Positions 1 to 7,556 of a stretch of 14,938 bases of DNA are shown here, in pieces (the first letter of the stretch is position 1; each line of letters begins with the position of its first letter). Location: positions 1 through 14,938 of the forward strand of contig DAOWOP010000049.1 in NCBI GenBank assembly GCA_030642005.1, in the 5' to 3' direction. This DNA is from Planctomycetales bacterium. Its GTDB lineage: Bacteria; Planctomycetota; Phycisphaerae; SM23-33. The notes under the pieces were generated by a model that ran no database searches, had not been told where the DNA came from, and saw only the letters and a list, made by a program, of their open reading frames with translations. The position numbers and the translations under genes are program-made.

Positions 1-433
1 CAAGCAGTCCGGCGTTGGCCAGGGCCGCCCAGCAGATGTGGAGTTGATGATGATAGCCCACCTGCGAGACCCCCGAGCGCGTCAGGGCCACCAGTATATC
101 GCTGCCTGCCAGGGCGGCGGCGGTGAGTGCAACGGCGCAGCCAAGGATGAAAAATCGCATCCGGCGGTAAAATGCCTGAAGTTGCCCGCGGGCCTCGTAA
201 AAACTCACATACCGCACCAGCCCGTGATGGCTGCCGAGAGTTACCAGCGATGAGGCCATGGTAAAAGTTACCACGCCAAGCCCCCAAAGCCCGTATCCAG
301 CCTCCTTCAGCAGATAGACAAACAGCAGCATTCGTCCCAGGCCGAGGAACCTCTGGAAGACGGTCGCCGGCACGTACACGCTCAGTGACTCTGTCATTGA
401 GCCGGCCTTCAGCAGTCGCGACAAGACAGCCAC
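1..433 (-). CDS. Wzx-type polysaccharide flippase, N-terminal part (cut by the window edge)
   Basis: This reading frame is open from a GTG at 433-431 to the edge of the window (144 codons seen), so the C-terminus is missing. The start is set by an AGGAG seven bases upstream, inside the end of the preceding polymerase gene, only 4 nt away. The visible protein begins VAVLSRLLKAGSMTESLSVY and continues with hydrophobic segments around residues 33-45, 53-70 and 94-112, separated by a basic loop (FYRRMRF). That layout, and phrases such as PATVFQRFLGLGRMLLFVYLL split across the first helix, resemble the first helices of polysaccharide transporters of the MOP superfamily (Wzx/RfbX), which move lipid-linked repeat units across the inner membrane. 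Its place directly after Wzy-like, BY-kinase-like, Wzz and Wza genes fits that role. The family call rests on a partial sequence and context, so the precise subfamily is open. Confidence 0.75.
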   Translation of the reverse strand, partial: MAVLSRLLKAGSMTESLSVYVPATVFQRFLGLGRMLLFVYLLKEAGYGLWGLGVVTFTMASSLVTLGSHHGLVRYVSFYEARGQLQAFYRRMRFFILGCAVALTAAALAGSDILVALTRSGVSQVGYHHQLHICWAALANAGLL

Positions 434-437
434 TGCT

Positions 438-2072
438 CTACTCCTGGTTTAAGGCGACCGGGGTGGCGACAGAAAGGTCCGGTTGATTTTGCGCCCGCGA
501 TTCGGTCAGGCGGTTATACCCGACCATCAGGCCGGCGAAGGCCCAGAACAGGCCGTTGGATGGAACGTCCCATAATATATCGACAAAGGTCGCATCAACC
601 AGATACACCACCATAGCGATCCAGAAAACGACGACGAAATCCTTCGATAACAAAGTCTCCTGTCCCGATGAGAGCCTTCTGTAGAGTTGGAGCGACTGGC
701 GATATATCAGTATGAATATGGTTACGAGAATCGCCAGGCCAATGACGCCGGTTTCAGCGGCCATTACCGCAAAGAGGTTTGCCGGTGTTGAAATGGGTGT
801 AATAGCGCCCGTGCGTGCGCCGAATGAGGCTGGGTCACGCTTGATCTCCTTGTCGGCTTCCAGATAATGCCCGAAGCCCACCCCCGTCAGCGGACGGTGC
901 ATGAGCAGGTCCTTGGCCCTGTACAGCAAGACTATTCGCGATTCGATAGGCCCGATCTGCGCGACACCTCCGGTCGCCCGCCCCGTTCGCAACCGGCTGA
1001 CATCGGCGGGCCTGCCGACCGCCGCTGCGCGAGACCTCTGCGTAATGTTCTCCCAGAACATCGCCACAGCCAATATCGTTACCAGTGTCGCCAGCGCCAG
1101 TTTGGTCTTGCCGAGGCGCCCCTTGCAGCCCCACAGGCACCAGACGATCCCGCAGACGGCGAAACTGAGGTATGCCGCACGCAGACCTGTGAAAAAGATA
1201 GCAGGGGGGATAAGAATCGTTTGGATGATAAGCGCCGCCCGATAAGGCCCGCGAATCCGGCGGATGAGGAACAGGTTGGCATAGAACAGCAGCAGGAGGA
1301 AATTGGCCTGGGGATTAGAGGCATTAAATGCGCCTCGCGCACGGTCGAAATGGTGCCCGAGCAGCAAATTAGGGTCGTTGATATAAGCAGGCCAGATCAG
1401 CGAACGAGCGCCGTCAAATCCCCTGATGGCGGCGTATTGAAGGTAGCCGATGTACAGGGCGTACCAGCCGTAGATGCTCAGAAAAATCAAGAGCCGGCGA
1501 ATCTGCTTCTCGTCCCGCGTGCAGTTATAGACGCAGAAGAACATGATGAACGGGAAGAGTATAGGCCCAAGGAAGCGGAAGTATGGAGCACCTCTTGCCG
1601 GTGGGCCCATAGTTCCGGCGACCCAGCCTGTTAACGTTGCGCTGATAGCGCAATAGACCAGCATCGCCAGCATAACCCACAGCACCGCGCGGTCGTATCG
1701 GAGGCGCACCCTGCGGAGCAGGAAGTACAGTCCGAACGCCAGCGCCGCCGCCAGGAAGATAAACCGCGGTACGGACATGGTGAAAAAGGTCGCTGATTCC
1801 AGCCGCCACTGGGGCCAGTCAAGCAGCCCGTAGGAGAGAACCCATATCCACGCCCAGAGCGTTATCTCCCACCTTATAGACCAGTACAGCAGTATGGCCC
1901 CTCCTGCCAGGGCGAGGAAAGACCACGGCATCGTGGATGGGTAGGCGATAGCCACCGCCACCGCCGCCAGCACCATCGCCAGTACGATCCACAGTAGGCC
2001 TCCGGACGAGGTGTTTCGCGACAGAAGCCTTGGCGTGCCGGGTTCCGTCTTGCGCCGGGTCAACTCAATCAT
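438..2072 (-). CDS. O-antigen ligase/polymerase family (Wzy-like) membrane protein
   Basis: This 544-residue polytopic inner-membrane protein probably polymerises or ligates polysaccharide repeat units on the periplasmic face. It has roughly a dozen hydrophobic segments from residue 27 to about 525. A long hydrophilic periplasmic loop lies at about 345-430, as expected for the Wzy_C/WaaL family. The family's signature region is visible: HRPLTGVGFG at about 392-401, followed by NLFAVMAAETGVIG at about 432-445, the usual 'HPLxGVGxG ... N..L....E.G..G' pattern. The N-terminal 25 residues are cytoplasmic and basic. The ATG at 2072 has an AAGAGG a few bases upstream. The gene lies 60 nt after the CpsD-like gene and 4 nt before the flippase, so it is mid-operon. 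Polymerase and ligase cannot be told apart from sequence; the operon context with Wzx, Wzz and Wza favours polymerase. Confidence 0.85.
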   Translation of the reverse strand: MIELTRRKTEPGTPRLLSRNTSSGGLLWIVLAMVLAAVAVAIAYPSTMPWSFLALAGGAILLYWSIRWEITLWAWIWVLSYGLLDWPQWRLESATFFTMSVPRFIFLAAALAFGLYFLLRRVRLRYDRAVLWVMLAMLVYCAISATLTGWVAGTMGPPARGAPYFRFLGPILFPFIMFFCVYNCTRDEKQIRRLLIFLSIYGWYALYIGYLQYAAIRGFDGARSLIWPAYINDPNLLLGHHFDRARGAFNASNPQANFLLLLFYANLFLIRRIRGPYRAALIIQTILIPPAIFFTGLRAAYLSFAVCGIVWCLWGCKGRLGKTKLALATLVTILAVAMFWENITQRSRAAAVGRPADVSRLRTGRATGGVAQIGPIESRIVLLYRAKDLLMHRPLTGVGFGHYLEADKEIKRDPASFGARTGAITPISTPANLFAVMAAETGVIGLAILVTIFILIYRQSLQLYRRLSSGQETLLSKDFVVVFWIAMVVYLVDATFVDILWDVPSNGLFWAFAGLMVGYNRLTESRAQNQPDLSVATPVALNQE

Positions 2073-2132
2073 GTAAGCCTCTTGCTATGATCCGTCGGTC
2101 CTACGGTAATCCGGTATTCCGGTAATCTTTTT

Positions 2133-2831
2133 TCAGACACGCCGATAGACGAACCTGGGGATGGGATAGGTTCGCATGTTCAGGACGACGCCGGCAACTT
2201 TGCCCCCGCCGGTCTGAAGCCTCTTCTTGGCCTGGAGAAGCGCCTCGCGAGGGGTCTGCCGGCATCTGGCAACCAGCACGATGGCCTCAATAATCTCGGC
2301 CAGGACCTGGGCGTCGGGATACTGATTTATCGGCGCTGCATCAACGATGACGTAATCGTAACGGCGCTGTAACTCCTCCAGGACGCCCCTGACGCGGTCG
2401 GCGCGAAGTATTTCCAGGACCTGTCCGCACTTGCTTCCGGCGGTCAGGACGTCTAACTGTCCGGGTCCGATGTGCTGAAGGGCCTCGCCGAGGTCATTCC
2501 CGCCAGCCAGTACGTCCGAGACGCCCATCCCGTTGGCGACATTCAACGCGTTGCTTACCGCAGGGCTGCGAAGATTGAAATCCACCAGCACGACCCTGCC
2601 GGCGGAACGCACCGTATCGGAGGTCTCTGCCTGGTCTTCGCCGGCATTGTTGCTACCGGCCAGTGCCAGCCCGCAGGCTATGGTCGTGGCGCCCTCGCCC
2701 GGATTAGACGAACAGACCAGCACAGACTTCGGCGGCGACTGGGAAGTGTAAAACAGCGACGTCCACAGACCTCTGAAAATATCCTCGGCCTGAGGCGCCA
2801 GTTCAGCAGCGGCTAGTTTACTCTGGGCCAT
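2133..2831 (-). CDS. CpsD/CapB-family protein (BY-kinase-like) with a degenerate Walker A motif
   Basis: This 232-residue cytoplasmic protein belongs to the bacterial tyrosine kinase/MinD-like ATPase family that partners Wzz/GumC proteins in polysaccharide assembly. Core motifs are recognisable but altered. The P-loop reads SSNPGEGATTIA at residues 41-52, with alanine 48 where the invariant lysine of GEGKST should be. Walker A' is VVLVDFNLRSP where LLIDADLRRP is usual. Walker B is YVIVDAAP. The usual C-terminal tyrosine cluster is reduced to two tyrosines in YPIPRFVYRRV. An active kinase would need the lysine, so this copy is probably a non-catalytic scaffold or regulator of chain length; that is inference. 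The ATG overlaps the stop of the Wzz gene by 14 nt, so translation is probably coupled, and the two products form the split membrane/cytoplasm pair known from CapA/CapB. The family assignment is firm; the loss of catalysis is predicted only. Confidence 0.85.
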   Translation of the reverse strand: MAQSKLAAAELAPQAEDIFRGLWTSLFYTSQSPPKSVLVCSSNPGEGATTIACGLALAGSNNAGEDQAETSDTVRSAGRVVLVDFNLRSPAVSNALNVANGMGVSDVLAGGNDLGEALQHIGPGQLDVLTAGSKCGQVLEILRADRVRGVLEELQRRYDYVIVDAAPINQYPDAQVLAEIIEAIVLVARCRQTPREALLQAKKRLQTGGGKVAGVVLNMRTYPIPRFVYRRV

Positions 2832-4383
2832 GTTGTGTACCTCTATTGTGTAAGATTATCCTGCGGCCGAATTTGGGCACCGACGCCAGCACATCGGTTT
2901 CAATGTGTCGTTCAACGTCGTCGATGCCCTTGACCGTATGGTCGAAGTGGTCGGCCAGGAAGGCATAGACCAGCGCCAGAACAATTCCGGCGAATATGCT
3001 GATAAATACGTTGACCCACAGGATGGGGCGATGCGGCCTGGAGACGTTCGGCAGCGACGGTCCGTCGGCGACGAGGACGCGAATAGGCAACTTGGCCGCC
3101 GCTTCGGCGCTCTCGGCGTTGAGGGATCCTTCCCTACGCTTGCTGAGCATCTTTTGCGCATAGTCGGCGTCTTTGTTCAGGCTGTTGTATTTGGCGGCCT
3201 TGCCGGCCAGAGCGGCAATCTCGGTCTTATCTTTCTCTACGATTTTTACCAGGGCGGCGAGCCGGCCATGGAGGGCGGCGCTCTCCTGGTCGAGCTTGGT
3301 TTTCTCTCTGGCAAGTTCATCCTTGAGGTCTTGCAGATTGGCGACAAGTTCGGCGCGGACCTCTTTTATTTCCTTGTAAGAATCCTCAAATCGCGGGGTG
3401 AGGTTATTCAGCCGAATCCGCAGGTCCGCAATCGCGCCGATAATCTTGGCCAGCGCCAGGTTGTCGGCAAGCAGCGCCTGCGGTATTACCACCTGCTCGT
3501 CGGGGCCTTTACCAAGTTCTTTATCAATCTGTTCGTTCAGTGCGGCAAGTTCGGCCAGGCGGGCGTTAATCGTGTTTATCTCACCCTGGAACCTGGTTCT
3601 CAGTCTGTACAGGCCCGTCTCGCCGATGCCTTCGAGCATGCTCTGAACCAGCAGTATGTCGCCCTTGATCTCATCGGCGATATATTTTTCCAGCCTCTGC
3701 TGGGCTGCTTCCATGTTTGCCCTTGCGGCGGCAGTGGCCTTGGCCATCAGGACTATAGAACTTTCTTTTGCCTGTTTGACTTCCAGAAAAGTCCGGCGGA
3801 ATTGATAAGCAGCCAGGAGGCGCATAGTGAACTCTTGGGCGCGTTTTGTCGCCAGCATCCGCCGGCTTGGTTCGCCGTTCAGAGGCACTCCTTTTTCTTC
3901 AGGCCAATCCACCGTAACGGTGAAGGTCTGCGTAACGTCAACGCCGCCTGGTGTTGTAACCTTCACTCGCTTCTGCACGTCGGCAAGGCGGTCGAAGTTT
4001 TTGGCGGCGAACTCCGCGACCTGTTCATCGTCGTACCATTGGAATCCTTTCAGGTCTTTCAGTTTGTCGTCGGACGACGTCGACGCTATGTTGTCGAGCC
4101 TCATCAGGGCGGACGCCTGAACGTATTCGGTGGCGATTAATTCCCGCTGTCTGAGAATGAACAGACTCAATCTGTCCCTTATGCTTATCGGCGATTCCAG
4201 CGGCGAGGATTCCACAGGTGAGATTGTTACATCCAGCATCGCCTTGGAGCGGTATTGCCAGGGGCCCATGAAGGTCGCCGCCAGCACGCCTGCCACGACA
4301 ACCACCAGGATCAGTATGATCCCGATAAGTCGGGAAAAGATTACCCGCGACAGTTCACGAAGCGTTCGTGTGGGATAAGCCAT
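2818..4383 (-). CDS. Wzz/GumC-family polysaccharide chain-length determinant
   Basis: This 521-residue inner-membrane protein is predicted to control polysaccharide chain length and couple the polymerase to the exporter. A short cytoplasmic N-terminus leads into transmembrane helix 1 (about 19-39, rich in I, L and V). A periplasmic domain of about 410 residues follows, with long charged coiled-coil stretches at about 205-300 and 310-400. The proline-rich lead-in PSLPNVSRPHRP sits just before helix 2 (about 454-477). A 44-residue cytoplasmic tail (DHFDHTVKGIDDVERHIETD) is typical of GumC-like proteins that contact a tyrosine-kinase partner. The kinase domain is not fused; it is encoded by the next gene, which overlaps by 14 nt. 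A GAGGTG lies about 5 nt before the ATG. The gap to the Wza gene upstream is 55 nt and contains a short GTA-rich direct repeat. Confidence 0.9.
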   Translation of the reverse strand: MAYPTRTLRELSRVIFSRLIGIILILVVVVAGVLAATFMGPWQYRSKAMLDVTISPVESSPLESPISIRDRLSLFILRQRELIATEYVQASALMRLDNIASTSSDDKLKDLKGFQWYDDEQVAEFAAKNFDRLADVQKRVKVTTPGGVDVTQTFTVTVDWPEEKGVPLNGEPSRRMLATKRAQEFTMRLLAAYQFRRTFLEVKQAKESSIVLMAKATAAARANMEAAQQRLEKYIADEIKGDILLVQSMLEGIGETGLYRLRTRFQGEINTINARLAELAALNEQIDKELGKGPDEQVVIPQALLADNLALAKIIGAIADLRIRLNNLTPRFEDSYKEIKEVRAELVANLQDLKDELAREKTKLDQESAALHGRLAALVKIVEKDKTEIAALAGKAAKYNSLNKDADYAQKMLSKRREGSLNAESAEAAAKLPIRVLVADGPSLPNVSRPHRPILWVNVFISIFAGIVLALVYAFLADHFDHTVKGIDDVERHIETDVLASVPKFGRRIILHNRGTQHGPE

Positions 4384-4438
4384 ATTTCACCTCATCCAGA
4401 GTATAGTAGTCGGTAGTCAGTAGTCGGTAACGACGGTA

Positions 4439-5542
4439 TTAGTTCGGCCCGAGCCAGTCCACGGCGTCCACGGCGGTGTAATTTGCGGTGCTGGTGAATC
4501 CGCCGACGGCGCGGATGCCTCGCGCCCAGACGTATTCTATGTAGTCGGCGCGTTTCGCAATGGCGCTGGTCGGGACATATACCATATCGCCGTCTTCCAG
4601 CCAGATGTCGTATTTATATTTGCCCATATCGGACCTGACCGGTTCGGAGTCGGCCCGTTTGCGATTTTCCAGCAGTTGAAAGACGTTGATGATCGCCGCC
4701 GTCGGCGCAGGTAAGTGCCTGCGGCGGATCAGCATCACTTGGCTCAACTCGGCGCGGGCGGGTGTATAACTGCCCGATTGGGCGATAGCCTGAAGAAGGG
4801 AAACTTCCTTGTTTGCCCGCAGCATACCGGGGCGTCGGACCTCGCCGAAGACGTACACGCTTGTCGCCGCGACGGTCTGGACGTTCACGGTAACTTCCAG
4901 TTCGTCCAGACCAAGGGCCGTGTAAGCGTCGTTGAGGTTCCTGTGCAGTTGTTCGACTGTCTTGCCCGCTGCACGAATAGTAACAACGAACGGCACTGAA
5001 ATCGTCCCGTCGGGCGTAACGGGGACCAATCGGCTCTGGCCTCTGGGAGCGGTCGTAATCGCCAGTTTCAGTTCGGCGATCTTGACGTTCGATTCCTTGA
5101 AACTGACGGTAATTACCGGCTTCTTGATGAATTCCCCGTATCTGCGCTTCAGTTCTTTTTCCACGTCGCCAATCGTTCGATCGAATGCGCTCACACGCCC
5201 TATCAGGTCGAGGTTGACAAATCCGTCCGACTGGACGCGTTCGGCCTGATTGAGTGTGGGCTTGTAAGGAAAGCGAACGACTATGACGTCCTGTATTTTA
5301 ATGCGATAGGAAGGGTTTCGCTGGTGGCGGACGTGGTAGATGATTTCCAGCGAGTCGCCTTCGCGGATGTGATAGTCTCGCCTGACGATGTGCGCGACGG
5401 GCGCTTCGGACGTCGGCCAGTGCTGACGAAGCAGTGCGCCGGCGACCTTCGGCTCTTCCTGTTGGGGCGGTTCACAGCCCGCCGTTACAAGGGATAAAAT
5501 CGCAATCACGATCAACATGCCTGATAGACGCAATCCGTTCAT
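4439..5542 (-). CDS. Wza-type polysaccharide export lipoprotein (SLBB domain)
   Basis: This 367-residue protein is the likely outer-membrane export channel. The N-terminus is a lipoprotein signal: a hydrophobic stretch, then VTAGC with cysteine 23 as the predicted lipidated residue. The polysaccharide export (Poly_export/PES) domain spans about 57-150 (DYHIREGDSLEI at its start, SDGFVNLDLIGRV in the middle, KKPVITVSF at the end). A second PES-like segment (VTPDGTISVPFV) is at about 165-225. An SLBB domain follows from about 228 (VYVFGEVRRPGML). A short amphipathic helix near 333-345 (DYIEYVWARGIRA) could be the pore-forming helix seen in Wza. A GAGGTG precedes the ATG by about 7 nt and overlaps the stop codon of the TPR-SPOR gene 6 nt upstream. 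The family call is secure; which polymer it exports cannot be read from sequence. Confidence 0.92.
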   Translation of the reverse strand: MNGLRLSGMLIVIAILSLVTAGCEPPQQEEPKVAGALLRQHWPTSEAPVAHIVRRDYHIREGDSLEIIYHVRHQRNPSYRIKIQDVIVVRFPYKPTLNQAERVQSDGFVNLDLIGRVSAFDRTIGDVEKELKRRYGEFIKKPVITVSFKESNVKIAELKLAITTAPRGQSRLVPVTPDGTISVPFVVTIRAAGKTVEQLHRNLNDAYTALGLDELEVTVNVQTVAATSVYVFGEVRRPGMLRANKEVSLLQAIAQSGSYTPARAELSQVMLIRRRHLPAPTAAIINVFQLLENRKRADSEPVRSDMGKYKYDIWLEDGDMVYVPTSAIAKRADYIEYVWARGIRAVGGFTSTANYTAVDAVDWLGPN

Positions 5543-5548
5543 AATTTT

Positions 5549-6334
5549 TCACCTCGCCGATGTAATATACGCATCGGTAACTATTGTTCTGACTTTCGGC
5601 AAATCCGCCTTCGCCTGTCCGTAGGTATGATAAGAGCCGACGCGGACCAGCCGCATTACACGCCCGCTTCTGAGTTCCAGATCGGTTCGGGCATTCAGTC
5701 CGGCGTGTCGCAGCCGGTGTTGAAGTTGTTTTGCAGAAGCCGCCTCGCTCATTGCCGCAGCCTGAATCGACCATTGCGCTGCGTGTGCGTGGTCGGCTGC
5801 GAGTTCAGCCAGCGGCGTGCCGTCGAAAAAGTGCACCACCCTGCTGAAGAACAGGTCTGCCTCGCGCCATCGCCCCTCACGCTGAAGGATACATCCCAGG
5901 CGGTACATCGCCTCGTCCGCCGGTGGAGCGCCGGGGCGGACATGCTCAATGGCTGTGCGGTAATGCGTTTCTGATTCTGTCATTTCACCGGCCTGGTAGG
6001 CTAAGTCTCCCAGCCGGCAGTGAACCAGGGCGATGAGGTCTTTGCGTTTTGTAAGCGCCAGTGCGGCATGAAGGTCGTTTTTCCCGGCGTTGACCTGTCC
6101 CGCCCGGCAGCGCGCCAGCCCGCGTATGTAATAGGCTTCGCCGGTCTCTTCAAGCCGCGGGTGCATCCGGATAAACCGCGAGCCTGCTTCAATAGCGGCC
6201 GGGTCGTCGCCCTGACGGAAGGCTGCGTCGGCAGCCTGTAAATATCGGGTTGCTTCCGGACTGACGGCGGTGTTGCAGCCTGCCGATAATGCCGCCAGGC
6301 AAATGACCGTCGTTACACCCGCAAAAACACGCAT
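5549..6334 (-). CDS. Lipoprotein with tetratricopeptide-like repeats and a C-terminal SPOR-like domain
   Basis: The predicted 261-residue lipoprotein starts MRVFAGVTTVICLAALSAGC, a classic signal with lipidated cysteine 20. I chose the ATG at 6334 because it has a GGAG about 7 nt upstream and gives a normal-length signal. An ATG at 6370, with AAGGTG upstream, is also possible. The open frame extends to 6502, but those residues look non-native. Residues about 25-185 form helical pairs of TPR type (for example DEAMYRLGCILQREGRWREA). Residues about 188-258 fit a SPOR pattern: WSIQAAAMSEAASAKQLQ, then a glycine turn, then MRLVRVGSYHTYGQAKADL. SPOR domains bind denuded peptidoglycan. The gene heads the polysaccharide operon, 6 nt before the Wza gene, so the product may anchor or position the export machine at the wall; that role is inferred. 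Confidence 0.75.
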   Translation of the reverse strand: MRVFAGVTTVICLAALSAGCNTAVSPEATRYLQAADAAFRQGDDPAAIEAGSRFIRMHPRLEETGEAYYIRGLARCRAGQVNAGKNDLHAALALTKRKDLIALVHCRLGDLAYQAGEMTESETHYRTAIEHVRPGAPPADEAMYRLGCILQREGRWREADLFFSRVVHFFDGTPLAELAADHAHAAQWSIQAAAMSEAASAKQLQHRLRHAGLNARTDLELRSGRVMRLVRVGSYHTYGQAKADLPKVRTIVTDAYITSAR

Positions 6335-6506
6335 CAGTACTCTCCATCCATGCAAGTCGGTACCGCGCATAAGAACACCTTCACTGACAACGCTTTCTCT
6401 TTTTTCGTCCATAAGCGTGCAGAACTTGAGGCCCTTGACCAGTCCGGCACTGCACAAAGCGCCACTTTCAGAACCGCTTGCCGCCATACGAACAATACTC
6501 AAGCCA

Positions 6507-7292
6507 CTAATGGTTTGGCAATCGAATTCCTGCTGATTTTCGCAATGCCGATATTTCAGAGGCTTTTAGACGTCTGAATCGACCTATCTTCAATCCGCGG
6601 TCGATTATCGGCCCAATGGCTGAACGATGCAAACGATAAACCTTGTGCTCCAACCTCGCCAGCATCCGCCGGACCTGGCGATTGCGCCCTTCGGATACCC
6701 GCAGTTCCAGCAGACTTTCATTTGCCCCGCGGCGAAGCATCTTTACCGACGCCCTGGCGGGGGACTTGGGGTTTTTGCGCTTAGGTTGGCCTGACGGTGA
6801 TTTCTGCGGGCCGAGGAATATTCCACGACGGAGCGAAGTCAGGTCCTCGCCGGTTATGCGACCCGCGACGCGGGCGATGTACGTCTTTACTACGCCGTAA
6901 CGCGGATGCGTCAGGCGATTGGTCAGTTCCCCGTCGTTGGTCAGAATGATAAGCCCGGTGCTGTCGGCGTCGAGCCGACCGACGCAATAGAGCCGCCGGC
7001 CTGTCCAACCGACCAGATCGACAGCCCGTGGGCGGTTCTGGCCGGTCTCATCACGCTGCGTGCAGATTACGCCGCGAGGCTTGTTCAGGAGGATATAGAC
7101 CTTCGGCTCCGGGCGATTCTGAATAATCTGCCCGTCCAGACGGATTTCATCCTCTGCCGTTACAAAGCAGGGCAATGCCGAGACAATCTCCCCGTTGACG
7201 GTAACGCGACCGTCAAGGACCATCTGCTCGACAGCCCGACGCGAAGCAACACCCGCCTCAGCCAGAACCTTCTGAATTCGAATCTTTTCCAT
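6507..7292 (-). CDS. RsuA/RluB-family 16S/23S rRNA pseudouridine synthase
   Basis: This 261-residue protein has the full layout of the family. An S4 RNA-binding domain is at about 3-60 (RIQKVLAEAGVASRRAVEQM, then DGRVTVNG). The catalytic domain carries GRLDADSTGLIILTNDGEL, in which aspartate 108 is the catalytic residue. The family's other motifs are present: LLNKPRGVICT near 68, KTYIARVAG near 136, and EGRNRQVRRM near 210. It converts a specific uridine in ribosomal RNA to pseudouridine. RluB-like is more likely than RsuA-like because of the S4 domain and overall similarity, but the target base cannot be fixed from sequence. A weak GGA lies about 9 nt before the ATG. It sits between the protease gene and the polysaccharide operon, transcribed in the same direction, after a repeat-rich spacer that holds a plausible promoter. 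Confidence 0.9.
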   Translation of the reverse strand: MEKIRIQKVLAEAGVASRRAVEQMVLDGRVTVNGEIVSALPCFVTAEDEIRLDGQIIQNRPEPKVYILLNKPRGVICTQRDETGQNRPRAVDLVGWTGRRLYCVGRLDADSTGLIILTNDGELTNRLTHPRYGVVKTYIARVAGRITGEDLTSLRRGIFLGPQKSPSGQPKRKNPKSPARASVKMLRRGANESLLELRVSEGRNRQVRRMLARLEHKVYRLHRSAIGPIIDRGLKIGRFRRLKASEISALRKSAGIRLPNH

Positions 7293-7310
7293 TATATTTT
7301 TCCGTGGCGG

Positions 7311-7420
7311 GTGGCACCTTCAAGCGTAGCGCAACGAAGTGGAGCGAAGCTTGTGGGTGCTCTACACCCTTGCCAAGCCAGCACCCACAACCTTCACTCC
7401 GTTTCGGTTGAAGGTGCCAC
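7311..7420. repeat. Long imperfect palindrome (REP/MITE-like element) between protease and rluB-type gene
   Basis: Nested inverted repeats span 110 nt. The outer arms GTGGCACCTTCAA (7311-7323) and TTGAAGGTGCCAC (7408-7420) are perfect over 13 bp. The middle arms 7334-7350 and 7391-7407 pair at 12 of 17 positions. The inner arms TTGTGGGTGC (7351-7360) and GCACCCACAA (7381-7390) are perfect over 10 bp around a 20-nt loop. The element lies in non-coding DNA and would fold as one long hairpin in the leader of the pseudouridine synthase transcript. A dispersed palindromic repeat is the likeliest identity; copies elsewhere cannot be checked here. Confidence 0.8.
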
Positions 7421-7464
7421 ACACGCGGAGATTTAAGGCCGGGCTTCTGCCCCGCCGCGATGCG

Positions 7465-7493
7465 AGTATAGACTGGAACGAAAAGCGGGACAA
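7465..7493 (-). promoter_or_regulatory. Candidate sigma-70 promoter for the pseudouridine synthase gene
   Basis: On the minus strand, TTGTCC (7493-7488) and TATACT (7470-7465) are separated by exactly 17 nt. The -10 is strong and the -35 is partial. Transcription would start near 7458 and run through the palindromic element before reaching the start codon at 7292. It is a pattern match only. Confidence 0.4.
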
Positions 7494-7556
7494 TGGAAAA
7501 CGCAGGAAACGGGACAATTTTGCGGCTCTTGACCCCCTTAACTCCTGACACGCCGC

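Noticed and set aside
867..1634. Plus-strand open frame of 255 codons
   Set aside because: Antisense to the polymerase gene, rich in Arg, Pro and Gln as expected for a shadow frame, with no domain.
2905..4140. Plus-strand open frame of 411 codons
   Set aside because: It lies wholly opposite the Wzz gene, its composition resembles an antisense frame, and it has no recognisable domain. The minus-strand gene explains the region.
6371..6506. Promoter of the polysaccharide operon upstream of the TPR-SPOR gene
   Set aside because: The best pair (TTGCCA and TATTGT with 18-nt spacing) is weak, and read-through from the pseudouridine synthase gene is equally possible.
7258..7551. Minus-strand frame of 97 codons across the spacer between the protease and rluB-type gene
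   Set aside because: It is built from the palindromic element and flanking repeat DNA, overlaps the start of the pseudouridine synthase, and has no domain. I treat it as a spurious frame over a repeat.
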